Source of the DNA: Rhizobium sp. ASV8
GTDB taxonomy: Bacteria > Pseudomonadota > Alphaproteobacteria > Rhizobiales > Rhizobiaceae
Reading direction: 5' to 3'
Length of the DNA stretch: 38,727 nt
Assembly (NCBI RefSeq): GCF_016429255.1
Contig: NZ_JAELUG010000063.1
Location: 1 to 38,727, forward strand
Below are positions 1-8,376 of this stretch, in pieces. Every line of letters starts with the position of its first letter. Positions within the stretch are counted from its first letter, which is position 1. The notes below the pieces were generated by a model that saw only the letters and a program-made list of their open reading frames with translations, was not told the origin of the DNA and made no database searches. The position numbers were made by a program, and so were the translations under genes.

Positions 1-12
1 GGGCATTTCCGC

Positions 13-501
13 ATGAGCCAACGCGCCATCAAGATTACCGAACCACGTTCCGGCCTCAGCGTCTTTGCGCCGCTACTGGACGCGAAGGCGCCAGACAATA
101 CTGCATTTCTCTGGAGCTATTTTAGCGAACCGCGCATGGTCGGCGGCATCCATGCCATGTGGACCGGCCCGGAAATCTCCTGCCCGATCCCGCCGGCGCA
201 CCTGAAGGACGCGGCCTACGCCGCCGCTTTGCCGGCCGAGAATGCGACGCTGACACCGCAGCCGGGCGACATTGTGCTGAGCTATGTGCCACCACGCATG
301 TGGGGCGGCAATCCCGATGCGATCTTCGATATCGGCCTGTTCTACGGACAGGGCGCTCGCCTGCTTTTCCCGATCGGCTGGCTCGCCGGCAGTGTCGTCG
401 CGCAGGTGCGTGCAGAAGAGCGCGAGCAGTTTGCGGCCGCCTGCGGCGTCATCCGCCGCAACGGCGCTTGCGACGTCACCTTCGAACGTGCGGAGATTTG
501 A
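13..501 (+). CDS. DUF3830 family protein (cyclophilin-like fold)
   Basis: A 162-residue protein resembling DUF3830, a family of small proteins with a predicted cyclophilin-like barrel and no established reaction. The match rests on an N-terminal strand with an 'APDNTAFLW' segment, a central 'IHAMWTGPEI' segment, 'PQPGDIVL', and near the C-terminus 'FDIGLFYGQGAR', which corresponds to the family's usual 'EIxWFYGRGAR' stretch. The reading frame is open to the left edge, so the true start could lie outside the window, but this ATG gives a normal family length. The stop lies one base before the next gene's ATG, so this is the visible head of a co-transcribed operon. DUF3830 genes commonly sit in amino-acid or hydantoin-type catabolic loci; the substrate here is not deducible. 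Confidence 0.75.
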   Translation: MSQRAIKITEPRSGLSVFAPLLDAKAPDNTAFLWSYFSEPRMVGGIHAMWTGPEISCPIPPAHLKDAAYAAALPAENATLTPQPGDIVLSYVPPRMWGGNPDAIFDIGLFYGQGARLLFPIGWLAGSVVAQVRAEEREQFAAACGVIRRNGACDVTFERAEI

Positions 502-502
502 G

Positions 503-856
503 ATGACAGCCGTAGCCGATGATAGTTTCGAGCTGTTCGATCTCAGGATCGAGGCCGTCATTCCTGAGGGCAAGCCGATCTATTGCGGCGCCAAGCCGGG
601 CGACTATTTCGAGCTCAAGGGCGAAATGCTCTCCATGCCTTCGGGCCAGGGGTTTTCGATCTACTCGATATCGGCCGTGCTGCCGTTGCTCGCAGCCAAG
701 CAGCGGCCAACCCACAGGAACGACTGGATGACGTCGGACGCAGAAATCGCCTGCCCCGACCCGAACTGCGCAAGCCGGCTGCGGATCGTCAGAACAGGCA
801 AGCGGCGCTTCAGCCACGCCGAAACGACAGCCGTGCCGTTGCCCGAAGGAGAATGA
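503..856 (+). CDS. TIGR04076-like small protein
   Basis: A 117-residue protein starting at the ATG that follows the DUF3830 stop by one base. An opening 'FELFDLRIEAV' strand, a Gly/Asp turn ('KPGDYFELKG') and a C-terminal 'CPDPNCASRLRIVR' strand resemble the TIGR04076 family, whose function is unknown. Cys residues occur near the N-terminal turn ('IYCGAKPG') and as a CPDPNC pair, but no metal site is assured. The start is set by position and coupling rather than a strong ribosome site; a longer upstream frame overlaps the DUF3830 gene and is not credible. The stop overlaps an upstream ATG of the next gene, which fits translational coupling. Family assignment is moderate; that the gene is real is much more certain. 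Confidence 0.65.
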   Translation: MTAVADDSFELFDLRIEAVIPEGKPIYCGAKPGDYFELKGEMLSMPSGQGFSIYSISAVLPLLAAKQRPTHRNDWMTSDAEIACPDPNCASRLRIVRTGKRRFSHAETTAVPLPEGE

Positions 857-861
857 ACCGT

Positions 862-1917
862 ATGACCGCCAAGACTTTTGAGCTGAGCCCCGGATACAAG
901 ATCTCCCGTGTCATTCGCGGCGGCTGGCAGCTTGCCGGCGGGCATGGCGCTATCGACCGCGCCCAAGCCGTCACCGACCTGATCGCCGCTTTCGACGTCG
1001 GTATCCGCACCTATGACTGCGCCGACATCTATACCGGCGTCGAGGAGCTGATAGGCGAGGCGCGCGAGCGGCTTCGAAACGAGCGCGGGGCAGAAGCGGC
1101 TGGGGCCATGAAAGTCCACACCAAGCTCGTACCGGATCTGGAAAAGCTTGGCTCGATCAATCGCGACTACATTCGCGGCATCGTCGACAAATCGCTGCGC
1201 AAACTGAAGACCGAACAACTCGACCTGGTGCAGTTTCACTGGTGGGACTATTCGCTGTCAGGCTACCTCGACGCACTCGGCTGGCTTGACGAGATGCGCC
1301 GGGAAGGCAAGGTGCGCAATGTCGGCACCACGAATTTCGACACGCCGCATATGGCGGAGATCCTCGCCGCCGGCATTCCGTTGGTCAGTCAGCAGCTGCA
1401 GTATTCCGTTCTCGATCAGCGCCCGGCGCATAGCCTCGCAAAGCTCGCGGTCGAGAAGGACGTGAAATTCCTGTGCTACGGCTCGGTGGCCGGCGGTTTC
1501 CTCAGCGACAAATGGCTTGGCCAGCCTGAACCTGAGATGCCGCTCGAGAACCGTTCGCTCGTCAAGTACAAGCTGATCATCGACGATTTCGGTGGCTGGG
1601 ATCTGTTCCAGTCGTTGCTCGGCACGCTGAAAGCCATTGGGGATCGGCATGGCGTCGATATAGCCACGATTGCCAGTGCCTGGGTACTTGGACAGCCACA
1701 GGTGGCCGCCGTTATCGTCGGCGCGCGCAATCAGGCGCATGCGCTTGCCAATGCCAAGATCATGGATATTGCGCTGTCAGATGATGATCGTCGGCAGATC
1801 GCCGGCGTGATCGCCCAGGGGCCTGGTCTTGAGGGCGACGTCTACACCTTGGAACGCGATCGCACCGGCAGGCACGGCTCGATCATGCACTACAATCTCA
1901 ATGCGGGGAAAGTATGA
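862..1917 (+). CDS. Aldo/keto reductase
   Basis: A 351-residue cytoplasmic NAD(P)H-dependent oxidoreductase of the aldo/keto reductase TIM-barrel superfamily. The catalytic tetrad is readable: Asp52 and Tyr57 in 'TYDCADIYTGVEE', Lys88 in 'VHTKLV' and His126 in 'DLVQFHWW'. The C-terminal cofactor region has the usual 'VAAVIVGARNQAH' segment. The ATG at 862 is chosen because AGGAG at 847-851 lies 10 bases upstream; another ATG at 853 is too close to that site. The stop overlaps the next ATG by four bases (ATGA). In this operon it probably reduces or oxidises a carbonyl intermediate of the compound imported by the downstream binding protein; that role is inferred. The superfamily call is firm, the substrate unknown. 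Confidence 0.9.
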   Translation: MTAKTFELSPGYKISRVIRGGWQLAGGHGAIDRAQAVTDLIAAFDVGIRTYDCADIYTGVEELIGEARERLRNERGAEAAGAMKVHTKLVPDLEKLGSINRDYIRGIVDKSLRKLKTEQLDLVQFHWWDYSLSGYLDALGWLDEMRREGKVRNVGTTNFDTPHMAEILAAGIPLVSQQLQYSVLDQRPAHSLAKLAVEKDVKFLCYGSVAGGFLSDKWLGQPEPEMPLENRSLVKYKLIIDDFGGWDLFQSLLGTLKAIGDRHGVDIATIASAWVLGQPQVAAVIVGARNQAHALANAKIMDIALSDDDRRQIAGVIAQGPGLEGDVYTLERDRTGRHGSIMHYNLNAGKV

Positions 1918-2342
1918 GCCAGGAACCCTCTCTCTTTCAGAAGGCCAGCACCGAGGTCCTCGACTTCCATCGCTTTTTCGAAGGCTGGTATGATGCTGCA
2001 ACGGCGGATGGCGTCGATTTCGGCCGCTGCGAGCGCACATTCGGTCGGGCTTTTCACATGATCCCGCCCACCGGGCGTGTCTTCGACCGCGCCGAGACCA
2101 TCGAATTGATCCGCGCGAACCGGGCGACTTTTCAAGGTAATTTCACCATCGAGATTTCGGATATCCGCGCGACTTATGAAACCGCGGACACGATCGTCCT
2201 GATCTATATCGAGGCTCAATCGCGCGCCGGCAAATACAGCAAGCGTCAGGCGAGCGCACTCTTTACCGCAAGTTCATCGGCACCCAACGGCGTCGAATGG
2301 CAGCATCTGCAGGAAACCTGGCTGCAGATGCCGGACAACTGA
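1914..2342 (+). CDS. NTF2-like (SnoaL/DUF4440-type) small protein
   Basis: A 142-residue soluble protein whose pattern fits the NTF2-like cone fold: an N-terminal helix ('VLDFHRFFEGWYDAATADG'), a core with 'MIPPTGRVFDRAETIELIRANRATF', then beta strands ending 'WQHLQETWLQM'. Members of this superfamily are hydratases, isomerases, dehydratases or non-catalytic binding subunits, so the fold does not give the reaction. It overlaps the aldo/keto reductase gene by four bases, showing translational coupling and a shared pathway. No signal peptide is seen. Real gene: high confidence; fold: moderate; function: unknown. Confidence 0.7.
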   Translation: MSQEPSLFQKASTEVLDFHRFFEGWYDAATADGVDFGRCERTFGRAFHMIPPTGRVFDRAETIELIRANRATFQGNFTIEISDIRATYETADTIVLIYIEAQSRAGKYSKRQASALFTASSSAPNGVEWQHLQETWLQMPDN

Positions 2343-2392
2343 CAGGTTCGCAAAACAGAATGAAAATCGTTGACCGAACAAGGGGAACAAAG

Positions 2393-3649
2393 ATGAAGAA
2401 GACGATATTTCAAATCACGACGGCTCTGGCCCTTCTGGCAGCAGCAGATGCCGCCAATGCCGCCGATTGCAAGGTGACGGTCGGTCTCGTGATGGAACTG
2501 ACCGGCCCCGCCGGCGAATATGGCCAGGCGGGCGCAAAGTCCGTCGAAATGGCCTTCCGTGATATCAACGCCGCGGGCGGAGCTCATGGCTGCGATCTGG
2601 TGACGGACACGCGCGACAGCCAGAGCCAAGGCAACGTTGCCGTCGATGCGGCAACGCAGCTCGTGCAAGTGAAGAAGGTTCCCGCCGTTATCGGCGGTAT
2701 CATTTCCTCGGTCACGATCCCGATCCTGACCTCCGTGACGGCGCCCGCCAAGATCGTGCAGATCTCGCCTGCCGCCTCCTCGCCGACGCTGACGGCGCTC
2801 GGACGCGAAGGCAAGACCAACGGCATCTTCTTCCGCACCATCACCTCGGACTCGCTACAGGGCATCGCCGCAGCCAAATACGCCATCGACAAAGGCTTCA
2901 AAAAGCTCGCGATCATTCACGTGAACAGCGACTTCGGCGTCAACATGGTCGCCGAGTTCTCGAAGGCCTACAAGGCACTTGGCGGCACGATCGTTTCGAC
3001 GACGCCCTATAACGAAAAGCAGTCGAGCTATGCGTCGGAAGTCACTGCCGGCATGGCGGGCAGCCCGGACGGCCTCTATCTCGTTAGCACGCCGGTCGAC
3101 GGCGCGACCATCGCCCGCACATGGATCTCCCAGGGCGGCCCGCAGAAATTCCTGCTCAATGACGGCATGAACAGCCCGGACTTTATCGACTCCGTCGGAG
3201 CCGATTATCTCAAGGACGCCTATGGCACCTCCTCCGGCACGACACCGACGCCCTCGACGGAATACTTCAATAAGAACTACAAGACCTTCTCCGGCATCGA
3301 GCCGACCAACCCGGCTGCAGACCGCGCCTATGACGCCGGCGCGATCGTCGGTCTTGCGCTTGCGATCGCCGGCGACGACACCTCGAAGCTGAAGGACGAT
3401 ATCTACAAGGTGGTCGACCCGAAGGGCACGCCGATCTATGCCGGCAAGGAAGAGTTCGCCAAGGCTCTAGGCTTGATCAAGGAAGGCAAGCCGATCCGCT
3501 ACGAGGGCGTCATCGGACCTGTCTCCTTCGATCAGTATGGCGACATCACCGGCCCGTTCCGTCTGTGGAAGATTGCCGATGGCAAGGTTACCACCGATGG
3601 CGAGCTGAAGATGGAAGACGTTGCGGCCCTTAAGGACAAGATCAAGTAA
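2393..3649 (+). CDS. ABC transporter substrate-binding protein, branched-chain amino acid type
   Basis: A 418-residue periplasmic binding protein of the Leu/Ile/Val type (Peripla_BP_6). It starts with a Sec signal peptide: 'MKK', a hydrophobic stretch, and a likely cut after 'ADAANA'. The mature part begins 'CKVTVGLVMELTGPAGEYGQ', the characteristic first strand and ligand loop of this family, and contains the typical 'RAYDAGAIVGLALAIAG' segment. The ATG at 2393 follows a GGGGAAC-like ribosome site. It is the last gene of the tight upstream series, 50 bases after the NTF2-like gene, and is followed by a perfect hairpin. No matching permease or ATPase genes are in the window, so the rest of the transporter is either left of the window or elsewhere. 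The ligand is probably an amino acid or small acid, not determined. Confidence 0.9.
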   Translation: MKKTIFQITTALALLAAADAANAADCKVTVGLVMELTGPAGEYGQAGAKSVEMAFRDINAAGGAHGCDLVTDTRDSQSQGNVAVDAATQLVQVKKVPAVIGGIISSVTIPILTSVTAPAKIVQISPAASSPTLTALGREGKTNGIFFRTITSDSLQGIAAAKYAIDKGFKKLAIIHVNSDFGVNMVAEFSKAYKALGGTIVSTTPYNEKQSSYASEVTAGMAGSPDGLYLVSTPVDGATIARTWISQGGPQKFLLNDGMNSPDFIDSVGADYLKDAYGTSSGTTPTPSTEYFNKNYKTFSGIEPTNPAADRAYDAGAIVGLALAIAGDDTSKLKDDIYKVVDPKGTPIYAGKEEFAKALGLIKEGKPIRYEGVIGPVSFDQYGDITGPFRLWKIADGKVTTDGELKMEDVAALKDKIK

Positions 3650-3674
3650 GCCGATGGAAGCCATTGAAAACATG

Positions 3675-3700
3675 GCGAGGTGCCTGCACGGGCACCTCGC
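3675..3700 (+). terminator. Perfect hairpin after the binding-protein gene
   Basis: A perfect 10-bp inverted repeat, GCGAGGTGCC and its complement, with a 6-base loop, 25 bases after the binding-protein stop. No T-run follows (TCGGAAAACA), so it may be a Rho-assisted terminator or a 3'-end stabiliser that gives the binding-protein message a longer life than the downstream oxidase. Confidence 0.6.
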
Positions 3701-3785
3701 TCGGAAAACAGAGACCAACATATCCTTTCATCGGCCGACATATCGAGACAGCGGTCTGGCTTAGGTTTTGGAAGATCATCCGCGA

Positions 3786-5084
3786 ATGCCCAGCAGCATT
3801 GCTCGCCCCACCAATCCGACGCTATGGACGCTGACGGCCAACCCGCCTCCGGAGTTTGCCCTCACACTGCCTTCACGGTGCGACGTGGCCGTAATCGGCG
3901 GCGGCTTCACGGGCCTGACAGCGGCGCTTCATCTAGCGCGCGCCGGCCGCTCCGTCTGCGTTCTGGAAGCAGGACGATTGGGTGCCGGCGCCAGCGGCAT
4001 GAATGCCGGCTTCGTCGTCCCGAATTTCGCCAAGGCGGATCCGGCCACGGTTCGGCAGAAACTGCCTCGCGAGAAGGCGGATGCGCTCCTGTCGCTCGTC
4101 GGGGCCGGGGCGGATCAGGTCTTTGCGACCATTGCCGAAGAAGGCATTGAATGTGATGCTGCTCAAACCGGCTGGCTGCAACCTGCCTATGGCGACGACA
4201 TGGCTCGCATCCTGAGACAGCGAGTTCGCGATTGGACAGAGCTTGGCCGCCCGGTCGAGTTTCTCGATGCGCGGGAGATCCAAAGCGAAACCGGAATGGA
4301 TCTCTATTCCGGTGGCTTGATCGATCATTCCGGCGGAACCATTCACCCCTTGAACTATCTCTATGGCCTCGCCAGCGCCGTGACGCGACATGGCGGCATG
4401 ATCCGTGAAAGCAGCTCGGTCGATCGCGTCGAACGACATGGCGGCACCTGGCGGATCACTCTCGCAGGTCAGCAGGTCGAAGCGGGCAGCGTCCTTCTCG
4501 CAACGAATGCGTTCACGGGCGGTATTGCCTCGCGCATGGGGCGGACCGGCGTGCCGCTCCGGGTCTATCAAGTAGCCACCAAGCCGCTCGATGCGGAAAC
4601 GATTGCCCGCATCTCGCCGCATCGCCGCCCCGTTGGCGATACCCGTTCCAATCTTTTCACCTACCGGCTCGATCGCGACAACAGACTGATCAGCGGCGGC
4701 ATGGCCATCAATCCCTTAGGAGCTTTTGAGCGGGTTGGGCGAGCAGTCGTCGACAGGCTTGCATCGGAACTCCGTCTGCCCCGCCATCCTGGCGTCGAGG
4801 TCGTCTGGACCGGAACTGCCATCATGACACCGGATTTCCTGCCACGGCTCTACCGCTTTGGCGACGGCTTCTTCGGCGGCATCGGCTGCAACGGTCGCGG
4901 AATCGCCATGACGGCTCAGCTGGGTCACCTTCTTGCCAGACTGGCGCTTGGCGAGCAGGCCCAATCCCTGCCCATCCCGCTGCAGACCGGCCGTACCCTA
5001 CCTTTCCATCGTCTCACTCCGATTGTTGCCTCGCTGGCGCTTGCGCATGCCCGCTTCGAAGACTGGCGCGCCGGACGGCTATGA
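3786..5084 (+). CDS. FAD-dependent oxidoreductase, DAO (D-amino acid/glycine oxidase) family
   Basis: A 432-residue flavoenzyme of the DAO superfamily, which oxidises secondary or primary amines such as sarcosine, glycine, D-amino acids or gamma-glutamyl-amines. The N-terminal Rossmann motif is 'VAVIGGGFTGLTAALHLARAG' (Gly38-Gly43), with Glu61 at the end of the second strand to bind the ribose, followed by 'GAGASGMNAGFVVP'. The C-terminal closing motif is 'GGIGCNGRGIAMTAQLGHLLA'. The ATG at 3786 has GGAAG 11 bases upstream; an in-frame TTG at 3768 is less likely. It follows the hairpin after the binding-protein gene on the same strand and is likely part of the same catabolic unit. It supports an amine or amino-acid substrate for this region (inference). 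Confidence 0.88.
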   Translation: MPSSIARPTNPTLWTLTANPPPEFALTLPSRCDVAVIGGGFTGLTAALHLARAGRSVCVLEAGRLGAGASGMNAGFVVPNFAKADPATVRQKLPREKADALLSLVGAGADQVFATIAEEGIECDAAQTGWLQPAYGDDMARILRQRVRDWTELGRPVEFLDAREIQSETGMDLYSGGLIDHSGGTIHPLNYLYGLASAVTRHGGMIRESSSVDRVERHGGTWRITLAGQQVEAGSVLLATNAFTGGIASRMGRTGVPLRVYQVATKPLDAETIARISPHRRPVGDTRSNLFTYRLDRDNRLISGGMAINPLGAFERVGRAVVDRLASELRLPRHPGVEVVWTGTAIMTPDFLPRLYRFGDGFFGGIGCNGRGIAMTAQLGHLLARLALGEQAQSLPIPLQTGRTLPFHRLTPIVASLALAHARFEDWRAGRL

Positions 5085-5258
5085 GGCATAGGCAAGATCT
5101 GTTAACGATCGTATCGCGCGGTCTTCGGGTGCTTATTGTCTATTATTTCTACCGATAAAGAAAAGAAGCCGCGGACCGATCTATAAAAACGAAATGCCTT
5201 TCCTCGAAGCACGGCTTTGAATGCGGCATCGTGACGCCGAATGAAATCGGAGTCCCCC

Positions 5259-6476
5259 ATGAACGCGCAATTGCACCATCTTAACTCGAAGCACCCTCAC
5301 GCGACCTTGCTTCAGACGGAGCAGCAGGCGCTCGCCGTTGCTCGCGAACTTGCCGTGCACTTCGCGTCGACGGCGTCGGACCGCGACAGCGAAAGACAGC
5401 TCCCCTTCACCGAGATGGACACTTTGGCGCAGTCGGGACTGCTAGCGATCACAGTTCCTGAGGAATATGGCGGACTTGACGTCTCCAACGCCACGCTCGC
5501 TGAAATCACCGCGATCCTCGCCCAGGCAGACGGGTCGATCGGGCAGATCCCGCAGAATCATTTCTATATTCTGGAGGCCTTGCGCGTCGACGGTTCGGAA
5601 GATCAGAAACGCTACTTCTTCGGTCGCGCCCTGGCCGGCGACCGCTTCGGCAACGCATTGTCGGAGCGCGGCACGAAGACGGTCGGACACTATAATACGC
5701 GTATCACACGGGACGGTCCCGGCTATCGTATCAACGGACAAAAATTCTATTCGACAGGCGTTCTCTTTGCCGATTGGATCACGGTCTTTGCACTCGACGA
5801 AAGCGAAAAGCTCATCATGGCCTTCGTGCCCAAAGGCACCGAGGGCGTTGAAATCATCGACGATTGGGATGGCTTTGGTCAGCGCACGACCGGCAGCGGC
5901 ACCACTGTTCTCAACAATGTCTATGTGAACGCCGATTTCGTGGTCCTTCATCACAAGGGCTTCGAGCGGCCAACGACCATCGGCTCGGTCGGCCAGATCA
6001 TCCATGCCGGCATCGATCTCGGCATTGCCCGCGCCGCATTTGCCGAGACGCTGGATTTCGTGAAAACGAGAGCGCGCCCCTGGATGGATAGCGGTGTCGA
6101 GCGCGCCAGCGACGATCCGCTGACGATCACCAAAATCGGCCAGATCGCCATCCGGCTGGAGGCCGCAACCGCGACCATCGAGCACGCCGGCCGCAAGGTT
6201 GATGCCGCACAGGTCGAGACCACGGAAAAGAGAGTGATCGAAGCAACCTTGGCCGTTGCGGCAGCCAAAGTGCTGACAACGGAGATCGCCATCGAGGCCA
6301 CCAACACGCTGTTCGAGCTTGCCGGCACGGCATCGGTCAAGCTCGATCTCAATCTTGATCGGCACTGGCGCAATGCCCGCACCCATACGCTCCACGATCC
6401 CGTTCGCTGGAAATATCATGTCGTCGGCAACTACCATCTCAACGACGTCATTCCACCGAAGAACGGCGCGCTTTAA
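5259..6476 (+). CDS. SfnB/DszC-like flavin-dependent monooxygenase (acyl-CoA dehydrogenase fold)
   Basis: A 405-residue protein of the acyl-CoA dehydrogenase superfamily, in the branch that holds SfnB and DszC, FMNH2-dependent oxygenases acting on organosulfur compounds rather than acyl-CoA. Segments include 'TVPEEYGGLDVSNATLAEI' near residue 70, 'DDWDGFGQRTTGSGTT' in the beta domain, 'RPWMDSGVERASDDPLTI', and the family C-terminus 'HWRNARTHTLHDPVRWKYHV'. The ATG at 5259 has GGAG six bases upstream and is preferred to the ATG at 5241. It is a single-gene unit ended by a strong hairpin at 6531-6570. No reductase partner gene lies nearby, so reduced flavin must come from elsewhere. It is a paralogue of the gene at 8377-9582. 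The exact substrate is unknown. Confidence 0.85.
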   Translation: MNAQLHHLNSKHPHATLLQTEQQALAVARELAVHFASTASDRDSERQLPFTEMDTLAQSGLLAITVPEEYGGLDVSNATLAEITAILAQADGSIGQIPQNHFYILEALRVDGSEDQKRYFFGRALAGDRFGNALSERGTKTVGHYNTRITRDGPGYRINGQKFYSTGVLFADWITVFALDESEKLIMAFVPKGTEGVEIIDDWDGFGQRTTGSGTTVLNNVYVNADFVVLHHKGFERPTTIGSVGQIIHAGIDLGIARAAFAETLDFVKTRARPWMDSGVERASDDPLTITKIGQIAIRLEAATATIEHAGRKVDAAQVETTEKRVIEATLAVAAAKVLTTEIAIEATNTLFELAGTASVKLDLNLDRHWRNARTHTLHDPVRWKYHVVGNYHLNDVIPPKNGAL

Positions 6477-6530
6477 GCAAGCGCCCGAGCAGGGGCCACC
6501 CATCGAAACGAAGCGTCACGCAAGCATAGA

Positions 6531-6570
6531 AAAACGGCCTGAAAGCGTGGAGGCGCTCTCAGGCCGTTTT
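6531..6570. terminator. Bidirectional intrinsic terminator between convergent genes
   Basis: A long hairpin: AAAACGGCCTGA (6531-6542) pairs with TCAGGCCGTTTT (6559-6570), and the stem continues inward with one mismatch. A-run and T-run flanks let it terminate the SfnB/DszC-like gene on the plus strand and the permease gene arriving on the minus strand. Confidence 0.9.
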
Positions 6571-6582
6571 GAGTATCCGGTG

Positions 6583-8070
6583 CTAATGAGCCTCTGCGAC
6601 GACGAGCGGGACCTCCGAGCCATTGGCGTCATAGAGCCTGCCGTTGAGGAAATAGTCGCCATCGTGGAGAACGGCGATGTCCTGATATCGGATCGAACGC
6701 TCCGTGCCTGCAACGAATACCGACTGCTGATCGGAATTTCCGGCCTTCAGATGGTTGAACAGGAGATTGAGCGTGATTGCCATCAATGCCGCCGAGCTGA
6801 TGCCGGAGTGGAAGATGGTGACGACCCATTGCGGGAAATGCTCGTAGAAGGTCGGCGATGCGATCGGGATCATGCCGAAGCCGATCGAGGTCGCCACGAT
6901 AATGAGATTCATGTTGTTCTCATAATCGACCTTGGCGAGCGTTCTGATCCCGCTGGCGGCAACCGTTCCAAACAGAACGAGGCCAGCTCCGCCAAGAACC
7001 GAGCTTGGAACCGCCGCAACGATGCGGCCCACGACGGGCAGCAATCCCAGGGCGACGAGAAACAGACCACCGGTTGCTACGACATAGCGGCTCTTGATGC
7101 CGGTCACGGCGACCAGGCCCACATTCTGCGCAAAGGCACTTTGTGTGAAAGAACCAAAAACCGGAGCGATCATGCTGGACAGCATGTCTGCGCGCAGACC
7201 GTCGCCAAGCCGACGCGCGTCGACTTTCGTCCCGACGATCTCGCCAACAGCGAGAATGTCGGCTGACGTTTCGACGAGGATCACCATGATGACGATGAAC
7301 ATCGAGAGGATCGCGGCGGCATCGAATATCGGATAGCCGAAATGGAAGATTTGAGGCAGGGCGACGAAAGGCCCATTTGCCACGCGTGAGAAGTCGGTCA
7401 TCCCGAGCGCATAGGCAATGCCTGTTCCGATGACGATGGCAAGCAGGATCGAAAGTCGTGATATAGCCGCACTTCCCAATTTGCTGAGCAGCAGCACAAT
7501 CACAAGCGTTGCGGCGGCAAGCAGAATATTGGCCTGACTGCCGAATTCCGGCGCGTTCCTGTTGCCGCCCATGGCCCAGCCCGCGGCAACCGGCATGAGC
7601 GTCAACCCGATCGTGGTAATGACGATGCCGGTGACGAGCGGTGGAAAGAAGCGCGTAATGCGCGAGAACACCGGTGTAATGGCAAACCCGATGATCGACG
7701 CTGCGATAACCGCGCCGAGAACGACCTGGATGCCGCCATGTCCGGTAATGGCGATCATGGTCGCGACGCCAGAAAAGGATACGCCCTGCACGAGAGGAAG
7801 GCGACTACCGAAGAACGGAAGCCCGATCGTCTGCAGAATGGTCGCAAGGCCACCGGCAAAGAGCGACGCCGTGACAAGCAGGGCAACGTCGGCGGGTGCG
7901 AGGCCCGATGCCTGGCCGATAATCAGGGGAACGGCAACGATACCGCCATACATCGTGAGAACATGCTGAAAGCCGTAGGCCAGATTGGCGCCGAAACCGA
8001 GCTTTTCATCCTCGGGGGATAAATACGCGGTATTTTCCTCTGCGGGTACTGCCAAGGTAAACTCCTCCAT
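6583..8070 (-). CDS. NCS2 family nucleobase:cation symporter (probable xanthine/urate type)
   Basis: A 495-residue inner-membrane permease of the nucleobase-ascorbate transporter family, with many hydrophobic segments consistent with 14 membrane spans. Diagnostic elements: His36 in 'FQHVLTMYGG' (span 1), 'VQGVSFSGVATM' (span 3), Glu267 in 'ETSADI' (span 8), 'GDGLRADMLSS' (span 9) and the family signature 'QNVGLVAVTG' at 315-324. The signature's Q-N-x-G and T-G form is of the purine (xanthine/urate) kind rather than the uracil kind. About 45 polar residues follow the last span, longer than usual, with 'DYFLNGRLYDANG'. The ATG at 8070 has only a weak adjacent AAAGG; a GGAGG lies too far upstream. 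It is convergent with the gene at 5259 and flanked by two SfnB/DszC-like genes, so a sulfur- or nitrogen-heterocycle substrate is conceivable. Confidence 0.88.
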   Translation of the reverse strand: MEEFTLAVPAEENTAYLSPEDEKLGFGANLAYGFQHVLTMYGGIVAVPLIIGQASGLAPADVALLVTASLFAGGLATILQTIGLPFFGSRLPLVQGVSFSGVATMIAITGHGGIQVVLGAVIAASIIGFAITPVFSRITRFFPPLVTGIVITTIGLTLMPVAAGWAMGGNRNAPEFGSQANILLAAATLVIVLLLSKLGSAAISRLSILLAIVIGTGIAYALGMTDFSRVANGPFVALPQIFHFGYPIFDAAAILSMFIVIMVILVETSADILAVGEIVGTKVDARRLGDGLRADMLSSMIAPVFGSFTQSAFAQNVGLVAVTGIKSRYVVATGGLFLVALGLLPVVGRIVAAVPSSVLGGAGLVLFGTVAASGIRTLAKVDYENNMNLIIVATSIGFGMIPIASPTFYEHFPQWVVTIFHSGISSAALMAITLNLLFNHLKAGNSDQQSVFVAGTERSIRYQDIAVLHDGDYFLNGRLYDANGSEVPLVVAEAH

Positions 8071-8202
8071 ACCTTTGCGTTTCTCATTTCCTCCAAACGA
8101 GACATGCAGGTTACGGTGTCCGACCTCCGATGACTTTATAGAAAAATGCGAAACACCTTATGGAAGACACCGTCCGCCTATCGATATTGGATTGAGAGCC
8201 AG

Positions 8203-8221
8203 TTGCACGTCAATAGTGCAA
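8203..8221. promoter_or_regulatory. Inverted repeat TTGCAC-N7-GTGCAA, candidate operator
   Basis: A perfect 6-bp inverted repeat with a 7-base spacer about 135 bases upstream of the permease start. Size and symmetry fit a dimeric repressor or activator site, but no regulator gene adjoins it and no second copy was noticed. Chance occurrence cannot be excluded. Confidence 0.3.
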
Positions 8222-8285
8222 GCAGACGGCACCTGCGCGCGCTTTGAACACACGCAGGTTGCGTGGCAAATTCGGCTTTCAATAA

Positions 8286-8325
8286 AAAACCTCCATGCGA
8301 TCCTTGCGGACCGATTGGAGGTTTT
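8286..8325 (-). terminator. Intrinsic terminator of the minus-strand SfnB/DszC-like gene
   Basis: AAAACCTCCA (8286-8295) pairs with TGGAGGTTTT (8316-8325), with a small inner TCC/GGA stem around a TTGC loop. Read on the minus strand, the stem is followed by a T-rich run (TTTTTTATT), the classic Rho-independent form, 50 bases after the flavoprotein stop. Confidence 0.85.
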
Positions 8326-8376
8326 CACCGGTCACTGGCCGGATTCTCGTCTGAGCATGCCTTCAGCGTCAATGGC

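Larger units (their letters stand above)
8071..8376. other. Intergenic region upstream of the NCS2 permease
   Basis: About 306 bases without a credible gene. It holds the promoter region of the permease (minus strand), an inverted repeat TTGCAC-N7-GTGCAA at 8203-8221, a spaced pair CGGTGTC/GACACCG (8114-8120 and 8165-8171), and the terminator of the minus-strand flavoprotein gene at 8286-8325. No promoter hexamers could be assigned with confidence. Confidence 0.5.

Noticed and set aside
5442..6503. Minus-strand open frame opposite the SfnB/DszC-like gene
   Set aside because: No recognisable motif; the frame runs through the plus-strand gene and its downstream terminator side.
8071..8105. A GGAGG and ATGs upstream of the permease in other frames, considered as a leader peptide
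   Set aside because: Spacing between GGAGG and the nearest ATG is too short and the resulting frame simply runs out of frame through the permease; no evidence for translation.
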